Source: an uncultured Helicobacteraceae bacterium | GTDB taxonomy: Bacteria; Campylobacterota; Campylobacteria; Campylobacterales; UBA6016 | NCBI GenBank assembly: GCA_937973585.1 | Contig: CALJKN010000182.1 | Coordinates: 1 to 27,307, forward strand | Direction of reading: 5' to 3' | Length of the DNA stretch: 27,307 nucleotides | Part shown: positions 1 to 6,390 of the stretch, piece by piece | Numbering within the stretch: position 1 is the first letter of the stretch | Layout of the letters: every line of letters starts with the position of its first letter | The notes under the pieces: model-generated | Database searches by the model: none | What the model saw: only the letters and a program-made list of their open reading frames with translations | Told to the model about the DNA's origin: nothing | Made by a program: the position numbers and the translations under genes

Positions 1-233
1 TAAGAGATTCTGATACAAAAGAAGAATGGCTTGATTTTGATATTAATAATATAGCTTTTGATAAAGAAATTGTTATAAAAACGCAAGATTGGAATGATGA
101 ACACAAGGACGAATACGGCGACTATAGCGAGTGGTTTTCTGAGGCAAAAATCAAGATAAAACCGATTTTGAGTATACAAAGCCGCAAAGATGTTGAAACC
201 ATAGCCGATGAGCTTAATAAGATGACAATCTAG
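1..233 (+). CDS. C-terminal fragment of an unknown protein (5' end outside window)
   Basis: An open frame runs from the left edge (first whole codon at 3) to a TAG at 231-233, giving about 76 residues. The fragment is hydrophilic and strongly acidic, rich in Asp/Glu, Trp and Lys (for example TQDWNDEHKDEYGDYSEWF), and has no membrane segment. It ends with a helical-looking tail, DVETIADELNKMTI. I do not recognise the family. No ribosome binding site or start is visible, so the gene begins upstream. It ends 11 bases before the stop of the convergent LprI-like gene. Confidence 0.6.
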   Translation, partial: RDSDTKEEWLDFDINNIAFDKEIVIKTQDWNDEHKDEYGDYSEWFSEAKIKIKPILSIQSRKDVETIADELNKMTI

Positions 234-237
234 GATG

Positions 238-256
238 CAGAGGCTTATCGCCTCTG
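238..256. terminator. Hairpin between convergent genes, weak terminator candidate
   Basis: CAGAGGC (238-244) and GCCTCTG (250-256) form a perfect 7-bp stem around a TTATC loop. The loop holds the TAA stop of the minus-strand LprI-like gene. The hairpin lies just after the TAG of the plus-strand gene. Neither side has a clear T-tract, so it may only protect 3' ends or act as a weak bidirectional terminator. Confidence 0.35.
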
Positions 257-610
257 TAGCTCTTCGCTTAGCTCTTTGACCCTTACCTCTGTCATAGATG
301 CTTTAATCCCAAGCCCCTCAAGTCCTTCCATACTGCCGCCTCTGGAATAATCGGAGAAAAATATAGAATCTGCATCCCTTGAAGCCAGCCATGCTTTTTG
401 GGCTTTTGCCAATTTTTCTTTCCCTGTTGCGTCTAGCTTTGCCGCAAGTTTTTTATATGTTGCATTCAATACTTTTTCCGCTTTCAGCAATCTCGCATTT
501 TCGCACTCCTTCATCTCGAATGTTGTAACTGCGTTCGCACAATCAGCAGCAATCACCCCTTTGACGCAAACAAGCGCTGTTAGTACCATGAGTTTAAAAA
601 ATCTTTCCAA
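245..610 (-). CDS. Periplasmic LprI/DUF1311 family protein
   Basis: This is a 121-residue protein starting at TTG (608-610). The start is set by an AAGGAG six bases upstream; a longer frame reading through from 766 has no such site. Residues 1-21 are a signal peptide (hydrophobic MVLTALVCVKGVIAA), with cleavage likely before ADC. The mature part has the DUF1311/LprI pattern: a Cys pair 12 residues apart (ADCANA... MKEC), then LNATYKKL, then the AQKAWLASRDAD motif. Family members include mycobacterial LprI, reported as a lysozyme inhibitor, but most have no known role. The later Cys residues common in the family are absent from the C-terminal half. The gene is divergent from the coupled pair at 756-1810. 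Confidence 0.75.
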   Translation of the reverse strand: MERFFKLMVLTALVCVKGVIAADCANAVTTFEMKECENARLLKAEKVLNATYKKLAAKLDATGKEKLAKAQKAWLASRDADSIFFSDYSRGGSMEGLEGLGIKASMTEVRVKELSEELQRR

Positions 611-755
611 GTTAAGCTCCTTTTTTTGAATAGAACATATTTTACGGTTTAGTGCAGACAAGCTTGTGTCCAAAAAAATTTTCTTAAGACAGACATAAAG
701 GTGTCCTTGCTGTGTGGAAAAATACATCTTTGAAATACGACAAAAGGGCAATAAG

Positions 756-1085
756 ATGCATGACAAGGATTATAGGTTTTATTTTATGGTGTTGGATAAC
801 GGCATATTGTGCGTTTGGATTGCATTTTCAATATATTCATTTGCCCCGTTTGTATATAAAAAAGCCGCATTTGGGGCAAGAGTGGCGTCACTTGCAGAGG
901 CAAGACACCTAGATATAATAATAGTGGATGTTACCACCAATAGCCGCAGTAGTATTGCACTAACCAACACTTATGTAAAAGTAGAAGCCGGCGAGTGGAT
1001 TAGGGAATCGCTTTTTGATATTGTTGCGCAAATCATTGTAAAACTTTCAAGAAAAAAATTTTTCCAAAAAGGAGTATGGCAATGA
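756..1085 (+). CDS. Small single-pass membrane protein coupled to the FtsZ-like gene
   Basis: This 109-residue protein is of no recognised family. I place the start at ATG 756, which has AAAAGGG seven bases upstream; an in-frame ATG at 714 lacks a site. Residues 11-33 form one hydrophobic, probably membrane-spanning helix with a charged N-terminus, and KK follows it. Residues 52-76 (LDIIIVDVTT... YVKV) look like beta strands. Residues 80-103 (EWIRESLFDIVAQIIVKLS then RKKFF) could form an amphipathic helix with a basic end, suited to lying on a membrane. The stop overlaps the next start as ATGA (1082-1085), so the two are probably translated together and may work as a pair. Function is unknown. 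Confidence 0.65.
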   Translation: MHDKDYRFYFMVLDNGILCVWIAFSIYSFAPFVYKKAAFGARVASLAEARHLDIIIVDVTTNSRSSIALTNTYVKVEAGEWIRESLFDIVAQIIVKLSRKKFFQKGVWQ

Positions 1086-1810
1086 AACCAACAAAACCAA
1101 AACCTAGCGGCAAGCTTGTACTACCAAAGGTTGGCATAATGAGCTTAAATACAAAAAGCGAGGAGGTTTTAAGGCTTGTATTGAACAATGCGCCTCAAAA
1201 CACCATAAAACGCATTGACTATGTCAGCTCGGAAGATGATTTAAGAAACTCTTTATACGGAGTGACGCTTTTGTTTGTTATTGCGGAGTATTTAGAGAAA
1301 AGGATATTTGATATTTTTGAGCTTGCCGAAAGTATTGGAATATTTTGCGTTTTGTCTCTTCCTGATGTTGCAAAAGATGGAATATATTACAAAAAAATTG
1401 CAGTGTTGCTTTCGCGGGAAAATGATAGCTCGGCAGATGAGGCAAAAAATATTATTTCCATTTGTAAGTTTTATTCTGCGGAATACAATAAAGATTGCAA
1501 CAATATAACCTATGACACTGAGGATATGCGCATCATGATGCCAAAAGCTTATACAAGCTTATTATTTCGCAGAAGCCTAGATGGGGTGTCAAAATTTATA
1601 AAAAATACAAATATTTTACATAACAGAGGCGTGTTTTTAAACTGTGTCTATAACGGAAACATGAATTTGGTTGCGGTGCAGCAAGCTATGGGCTCAATAT
1701 ATAATGCCGTTCACGAAGATGCAGATGTGTTTTATGGCGTTTATCATGACCTGAATATGCCGACAGATTCACACATCGTCGAGGTGTTTACCGTAGAGGC
1801 TATGCTATGA
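1082..1810 (+). CDS. Divergent FtsZ-fold protein lacking the GTP-binding signature (proposed)
   Basis: This is a 242-residue protein. ATG 1082 is preferred because GGAG sits seven bases upstream; ATG 1076 is too close. By eye it follows FtsZ in order: IMSLNTKSEEVLRL (19-32) matches the FtsZ strand with NTDxxxL; DDLRNSLYGVTLLFVIA (52-68) matches DALRAALEGADMVFIAA; ESIGIFCVLSLP (83-94) matches DLGILTVAVVTKP; YDTEDMR (144-150) matches the T7 loop VDFADVR; and RGVFLNCVYNGNMNL (182-196) plus HEDADVFYGVYHDLNMPTD (211-229) match the C-terminal domain, with a Helicobacter-like NIPID-type turn. The N-terminal glycine loop is missing, and the tubulin signature GGGTGTG is replaced by AEYLEKRIF (68-76). 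GTP binding is therefore unlikely, although both T7 acidic residues (D145, D148) remain. The homology is my reading, not a search result. Confidence 0.6.
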   Translation: MKPTKPKPSGKLVLPKVGIMSLNTKSEEVLRLVLNNAPQNTIKRIDYVSSEDDLRNSLYGVTLLFVIAEYLEKRIFDIFELAESIGIFCVLSLPDVAKDGIYYKKIAVLLSRENDSSADEAKNIISICKFYSAEYNKDCNNITYDTEDMRIMMPKAYTSLLFRRSLDGVSKFIKNTNILHNRGVFLNCVYNGNMNLVAVQQAMGSIYNAVHEDADVFYGVYHDLNMPTDSHIVEVFTVEAML

Positions 1811-1822
1811 GGCTTGGTGCAT

Positions 1823-1930
1823 CTAATTCGCCAACTCATAAAGTCTCTCGGGCGCAATATCTGCCCCGTTTGCCCACTCGATGGTGTCGATGTCGAGGTT
1901 GAATCTCAAAGTTTGGAAGTTTTCTAGCTT
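1823..1930 (-). pseudogene. 3' remnant of a DUF2442-family gene
   Basis: Read on the minus strand, the frame ending in TAG at 1823-1825 encodes the typical C-terminal signature of DUF2442 proteins (TLRFNLDIDTIEWANGADI, then APERLYELAN). The frame has no start and continues upstream into the unrelated 3' end of the transporter gene, in a different frame from that gene's own stop at 1930-1932. Only about 35 of the usual 75-90 residues remain. DUF2442 proteins are often found beside DUF4160 partners in small toxin-antitoxin-like pairs. No partner is visible here, so this looks like decay after an insertion or deletion. Confidence 0.65.
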
Positions 1931-3132
1931 TAGGTATTTATCTCTATTGCCGCTTGAGTCTTTACGACAAAGATATAAACGGCAAGAGCTGCAACTCCGC
2001 AGAACATAATCATGCTACCCATCGAAATCAGTGCCGCTTTTTGGAGTGCCCCAAGTAGTATTGAGGAGCCGGCGGCCATTGAAAACTGCATAGTTCCCAG
2101 TAGTGCCGAGGCGCTTCCGGCGTTTGCGGCAAACGGTGCCATGGCAAGAGCCGTAGCGTTTGGGACTATAAAACCGATAGAGGACATAAAACATAGCAGC
2201 GGCAATATAATGCCGTATATCCCGCCGATCTCAAACAGTGCAGCCGCAAACATAGCTATGCCTGAGAGTGCCAGCATTGCCATCGCCGTGTCAAATATTA
2301 CCGATGAGTCTATTTTGTTTACTATCCTTGCATTTATCTGTGCCGAGAGTACGAAAACCACCGCATTTGCACCAAACAGTATCCCATAGTTTTCAACCGA
2401 CAAATGAAAAGTATCTATAAACACAAACGGCGACGAGGTGATATAGGCAAACATTCCGGCCATCGCAAAACCGCCGGAGAGGGCATAACCCATAAAATAT
2501 TTGTGTTTCAGCAGTTTGGCATACTCGTTTGCTACGTTTTTTATAGCTATTGATTCTGTCCTGTTTTTTGCGTGACTCTCCTCTAGCCAAAAGACTATAC
2601 TAAACAGCGATATGACTCCAAGTGCAGCCAAAATCAAAAATATAGCTTTCCACCCAAGCGAGATTAGTATATATCCTCCGGCGATAGGGGAGAGCATAGG
2701 GGCGACACTGGAGACTAGCATTAGATATGAATATATTTTTGAGGCTTCCGATGGGTGGTATAAGTCTCTGACGACGGCTCTTGAGATAACCCCTCCGGCG
2801 CAAGCCCCCAAAGCTTCTAAAAACCTAAAAAATATAAGCCATTCAACCGTTGTAGAAAGGGCGCATCCGACCGAAGCGACGACAAAAATCAAAAGTCCTA
2901 TATATAAAGGCGGCTTTCTGCCGTATTTGTCGGAAATAGGGCCGTAAAACGCCTGTCCAAATGAAAAGCCGATAAAAAATGATGCCAAAGTCAGCTGTAT
3001 AGTATCGGCCGAAACCGCAAAGTAGCGCTCCAAAGTCGGCATAGAGGATAGATACATATCGATAGAGAGAGGGGCAAAGGCGGACAAAAATCCGAGTATT
3101 AGTGCGAGCTTCAAATTATTATTTTTTGTCAA
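1930..3132 (-). CDS. Bcr/CflA family multidrug efflux MFS transporter
   Basis: This 400-residue protein has about 12 hydrophobic segments along its length, the usual size for the family. The N-terminal ALILGFLSAFAPLSIDMYLS segment and the loop 2-3 motif GPISDKYGRKPPL (MFS motif A) are typical of Bcr/CflA proton-driven exporters. Members export bicyclomycin, chloramphenicol or sulfonamides, or dipeptides; the substrate here cannot be told from sequence. The start is TTG (3130-3132) with GGAG six bases upstream. The gene is divergent from uup across a 102-base gap. Its 3' end abuts the DUF2442 remnant. Confidence 0.88.
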   Translation of the reverse strand: MTKNNNLKLALILGFLSAFAPLSIDMYLSSMPTLERYFAVSADTIQLTLASFFIGFSFGQAFYGPISDKYGRKPPLYIGLLIFVVASVGCALSTTVEWLIFFRFLEALGACAGGVISRAVVRDLYHPSEASKIYSYLMLVSSVAPMLSPIAGGYILISLGWKAIFLILAALGVISLFSIVFWLEESHAKNRTESIAIKNVANEYAKLLKHKYFMGYALSGGFAMAGMFAYITSSPFVFIDTFHLSVENYGILFGANAVVFVLSAQINARIVNKIDSSVIFDTAMAMLALSGIAMFAAALFEIGGIYGIILPLLCFMSSIGFIVPNATALAMAPFAANAGSASALLGTMQFSMAAGSSILLGALQKAALISMGSMIMFCGVAALAVYIFVVKTQAAIEINT

Positions 3133-3204
3133 GTGTTACTCCACGTTTTGTTGCGGAATTTTATGATAATGCCCCTAATATTTATCGGCTAACCCCTCAG
3201 AGGG

Positions 3205-3210
3205 TATAAT
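3205..3210 (+). promoter_or_regulatory. Probable -10 box for uup-yjjPB
   Basis: A perfect TATAAT lies 24 bases before the uup start, preceded by GGG and followed by TTGCGC. No good -35 is seen, which is common for the vegetative sigma factor in Campylobacterota. A short CCCT/AGGG inverted repeat (about 3194-3204) sits directly upstream. Confidence 0.5.
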
Positions 3211-3234
3211 TGCGCAAAAACTTTACGGAACATT

Positions 3235-5172
3235 ATGGCTTTAATAGACCTTTTCCAAATTAAAAAAAATTACGAAGCCCAAAAAATCCTCGATGGTGTG
3301 GATTTTGTCTTAGAGGCTGGAGAGAGAGTATCGCTAATCGGTAAAAACGGTAGCGGCAAATCTACTTTGCTAAAAATAATAACCGGAGAGACGGATGCGG
3401 ACGATGGAAAAATAATCCGCCAAAACGGGATAGAGATAAAAATGCTAGCCCAAGACCCGAAGTTTGACCCTGACGATACGGTCATAGAGTCGCTCAAAAA
3501 AAGTCTAAAAGAGCTTTTTGGGGCACTCAAAGAGTTTGACGAAGTAAACGTCGCACTCTCGGTTAACCCTACGGATTTAGAGCTACTGAAGCGGAGCGAG
3601 GAGCTTACACTGTTTTTGGATCACCATTCGGCGTGGAATCTGGAAGATAAGATTGAGAGGATAGTGGGACAACTAAAACTTTCAGAGTTTAGGGAGCAGC
3701 TCACCGTCACACTCTCCGGCGGAGAGCAGAGGCGTGTGGCTCTGGCCAGTTTGCTACTGCAAAAGCCGGACGTGCTGCTACTAGATGAGCCTACAAACCA
3801 TCTGGATGTGTATATGGTTGAATTTTTGGAAGAGCTGATATTATCCGAAAACTACACACTGATTTTTATCTCCCATGATAGGTATTTTATCGACCGGATA
3901 GCTACGAGGTGCGTCGAGATAGATGAGGCAAAACTACGAAATTTTAAAGGGGGATATGAGTCTTACCTCTCCCAAAAAGCGAGAATACTGGAAAACCTAA
4001 AGACAGAACACGAAAATCTGTTGCGGCTATTAAAACAAGAGGAGAACTGGTATCAAAGGGGTGTAAGCGCAAGAAGGAAACGAAATGAGGGTCGAAAGCG
4101 AAAGCTTTTGGATCTAAGGGATCAGGCCAAAAAAAATCCGTCGGCAATCCGAAAAATGCGTGTAGAGCTTGAACGTGAGAGGAAAAACTGGAACGGCGGG
4201 AGTGCCGCAAATCGTCAGAAAGAGCTTTTCTGGCTTGAAAACGTCTCCCTCTCTTTTGGCGGAAAACCGATAATCAAAGATTTTACGGCGAGAATCCTCC
4301 AAAAAGATCGCATCGCAATAGTGGGTCCAAACGGAAGCGGAAAGTCAACCCTGCTCAGGCTTTTGCGTGGTGAGCTAAAACAAGATAAAGGGACTATCAG
4401 GGTAGGAGATTTTGCCGTAGGGTATTTTGACCAGACAAAATCCGGACTAAACGACTCAAAAGATATTTTGGAAACCTTTTGTCCAAACGGCGGCGACAGG
4501 GTGGATGTGCAAGGGAAAAATATGCACGTTTACGGTTATCTAAAAAACTTTTTGTTCCCAAAAGAATTTCTGGATAAAAAAGTTGGGATCCTCTCCGGCG
4601 GAGAGAAGAGCAGGGTGGCCTTGGCTTTGCTGTTTAGTAAAAAAGTAGACTGCCTGATACTGGATGAGCCGACAAATGATTTGGATATACCGACCATTAA
4701 TATATTGGAGGAGTACATCCAAAACTTTGAAGGCTCCGTGATATTTGTAAGTCACGATAGATATTTTGTCGATAAGCTTGCGAGTAAACTATATATATTC
4801 GGCGGCGGAAATATCGAGGAGAGCCATCAGAGCTATTCTGAGTATCTGGAGATTGAAAAAGAGCTTAGAGAGCTTGATACGATGGAAGAGGCGGCAAAAG
4901 AACCGCAAAAACCGAAAGAGGAAAAACCAAAATCGGCTCCGAAAAAACTCAGTTTTAAAGAGAAAAACGAGTATGACACCCTCCCAAAAGAGATTGAGGC
5001 TTTGGAGGAGGAGATAAAAAATCTAAAAATTGCCCTAAGCGACCCTGAACTGTATCAAAAGGTAGGCATAGTCAAACTATCGGAAGAGTTGAGTGACAAA
5101 GAGGCACTTTTGGAGGTGAAGGTGGAGAGATATTTTGAAATTGAGGCAAAAATAGAGGGCTTTGAGAGCTGA
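3235..5172 (+). CDS. uup: ABC-F ATPase, Uup type
   Basis: This 645-residue soluble protein has two ABC domains and no membrane segment. The first has Walker A GKNGSGKST (about residue 37), signature LSGGEQRRVALA and Walker B LLLDEPTNHLD. The second has GPNGSGKST, LSGGEKSRVALA and LILDEPTNDLD. Between them is the charged, helical ABC-F linker. The C-terminal ~80 residues form a coiled coil (LPKEIEALEEEIKNL...), the feature that separates Uup from EttA-type members. ABC-F proteins act on ribosomes; Uup has also been linked to DNA transactions. The stop overlaps the yjjP-like start (TGATG, 5170-5174), so the three genes are co-translated. Confidence 0.88.
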   Translation: MALIDLFQIKKNYEAQKILDGVDFVLEAGERVSLIGKNGSGKSTLLKIITGETDADDGKIIRQNGIEIKMLAQDPKFDPDDTVIESLKKSLKELFGALKEFDEVNVALSVNPTDLELLKRSEELTLFLDHHSAWNLEDKIERIVGQLKLSEFREQLTVTLSGGEQRRVALASLLLQKPDVLLLDEPTNHLDVYMVEFLEELILSENYTLIFISHDRYFIDRIATRCVEIDEAKLRNFKGGYESYLSQKARILENLKTEHENLLRLLKQEENWYQRGVSARRKRNEGRKRKLLDLRDQAKKNPSAIRKMRVELERERKNWNGGSAANRQKELFWLENVSLSFGGKPIIKDFTARILQKDRIAIVGPNGSGKSTLLRLLRGELKQDKGTIRVGDFAVGYFDQTKSGLNDSKDILETFCPNGGDRVDVQGKNMHVYGYLKNFLFPKEFLDKKVGILSGGEKSRVALALLFSKKVDCLILDEPTNDLDIPTINILEEYIQNFEGSVIFVSHDRYFVDKLASKLYIFGGGNIEESHQSYSEYLEIEKELRELDTMEEAAKEPQKPKEEKPKSAPKKLSFKEKNEYDTLPKEIEALEEEIKNLKIALSDPELYQKVGIVKLSEELSDKEALLEVKVERYFEIEAKIEGFES

Positions 5173-5921
5173 TGGAAGCTTTTGATCAACTCGATTCTAT
5201 ACTCTGGATAGGCAAAAAGCTGATGGAGTACGGAGCCGATAGCGCAAATGTCGAAGAGGCGATGTATGCCTATGCAAACGGTATAGGTGTAGAGCAGATG
5301 GATGCTTTGGTATTGCCCAGATCTGTCCTTGTGACGATATATCTGGGCGATGAATATAAAACAAAAATGAAGCACGTAGGCGATTTGGTTCCAAATCTAG
5401 GAAAAGCCTCCAGAATTTACAAGTACGCAAAAAATCCGGACGGAAAAAATTTTGACGAATTTAAAACCGAAATCGACGGCACTAGAACACCGTACACAAA
5501 AACTGCTCAGTTTGCCGTATCGCTAGCTTGTGCGGCTTTCGGTGTGATTTTAGGGACAGACTTTGTGGGCGGGATCGCAATTTTTGTAGCATCTTTTGTC
5601 GCATTTTTTATAAAAAGCAAGTTGATTCATATAGAAGTATCGTTGATTTTCGTAAATATTATTTGCGCTTTTGTGGCTACGCTGCTATCGTATCAGTTGG
5701 CTACCCGTTTTGGATCCGTCGGTGTTGCCGAGGCTCAAGCGGCATCTACGTTTTTTTTGATCCCCGGTGTTCAGCTTATTAATACGTTTAGGGATATGCT
5801 AAAGGGGCACTATCTAAACGGAGCGGCAAGGGGGCTTCGGGCGATGTTTTTGGCGTTTGGGATAGTCTTCGGGACAACTTTAGCGCTACTTGCCCAAAAA
5901 GGTTTTATATGGAATTTTTGA
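5172..5921 (+). CDS. yjjP: ThrE/YjjP-like transporter subunit (DUF1212)
   Basis: This 249-residue protein has the ThrE N-terminal domain first (GKKLMEYGADSANVEEAM, then the LPRSVLVTIY region). About five hydrophobic segments follow from residue ~115 to the end. The length is close to E. coli YjjP. In split systems YjjP works with the small YjjB subunit encoded next door. ThrE proteins export threonine/serine, and YjjPB has been linked to succinate export in E. coli. The start overlaps the uup stop by one base, and the 3' end overlaps the yjjB-like gene by 13 bases. The substrate is not determined. Confidence 0.82.
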   Translation: MEAFDQLDSILWIGKKLMEYGADSANVEEAMYAYANGIGVEQMDALVLPRSVLVTIYLGDEYKTKMKHVGDLVPNLGKASRIYKYAKNPDGKNFDEFKTEIDGTRTPYTKTAQFAVSLACAAFGVILGTDFVGGIAIFVASFVAFFIKSKLIHIEVSLIFVNIICAFVATLLSYQLATRFGSVGVAEAQAASTFFLIPGVQLINTFRDMLKGHYLNGAARGLRAMFLAFGIVFGTTLALLAQKGFIWNF

Positions 5922-6349
5922 TAAAGCCTTTTTTTGCAGTTATTGCGGCAATCGGTTTTTCGATGGTTTTTCGGGTTGATAAAAAAGATTTGCCGATTGT
6001 CGGGTTGTTGGCTTTTTGCGGTTTTGCAGTCCGCTCCGTTTGTCAAAAATACGGACTAGGACTTGAGCTTTCGGTGTTGTTTGGGGCATTATGTATTGGA
6101 ATTATAGGCGAGATGTTGTCCAAAAAAAGGGAGTTTCCGGTACAGATGCTGACGGTTCCGGCAGGGATTGTGATGATTCCCGGTCTGTATGTGTTTGAGT
6201 CGATAAAAAACCTGATTTTATTTGTTTCGGCAGATTCAATGTCGATAGAAAAAGCGGGGATGTTTTTTTATTATTTTGGGAAAAGTATGTTTGTATTAGT
6301 CGCTTTAGCTATCGGGCTAACTTTTTTTTCTGTGATTTTTAGGAGATAA
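5909..6349 (+). CDS. yjjB: ThrE_2/YjjB-like transporter subunit (DUF3815)
   Basis: This 146-residue integral membrane protein has about four helices; GLLAFCGFAVRSVCQKYGLG and the TVPAGIVMIPGLYVFESIKN segment are typical of the YjjB half of ThrE-type exporters. AAAAAGG lies six bases before ATG 5909, inside the end of the yjjP-like gene, giving a 13-base overlap. It probably forms one complex with the preceding gene product. It is the last gene of the uup operon and is followed at once by a bidirectional terminator. Confidence 0.8.
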   Translation: MEFLIKPFFAVIAAIGFSMVFRVDKKDLPIVGLLAFCGFAVRSVCQKYGLGLELSVLFGALCIGIIGEMLSKKREFPVQMLTVPAGIVMIPGLYVFESIKNLILFVSADSMSIEKAGMFFYYFGKSMFVLVALAIGLTFFSVIFRR

Positions 6350-6352
6350 AAC

Positions 6353-6389
6353 AGCCCGCTCCCCCCGTATTGAGAGGGGCTATTTTTAT
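6353..6389. terminator. Bidirectional terminator between yjjB and glnA
   Basis: AGCCC and CTCCC (6353-6364) pair with GAGAG and GGGCT (about 6372-6381) to give a stem of about 10 bp with one bulged base. It is followed by ATTTTTAT on the plus strand and by GTTTTAT on the minus strand. It sits between the stops of the convergent yjjB-like gene and glnA. Confidence 0.7.
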
Positions 6390-6390
6390 A

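Noticed and set aside
658..667. ACAAGCTTGT palindrome in the gap between the LprI-like gene and the coupled pair
   Set aside because: Ten-base palindromes are expected by chance in a window this long and nothing else nearby supports an operator.
611..766. N-terminal extension of the LprI-like gene back to 766
   Set aside because: The TTG at 610 has an AAGGAG at ideal spacing and opens directly into a signal peptide; the extension would bury that signal peptide and has no ribosome site.
2012..2947. Long open frames on the plus strand opposite the transporter gene
   Set aside because: They are antisense shadows of a clear Bcr/CflA gene, with no ribosome sites and low-complexity alanine/proline-rich translations.
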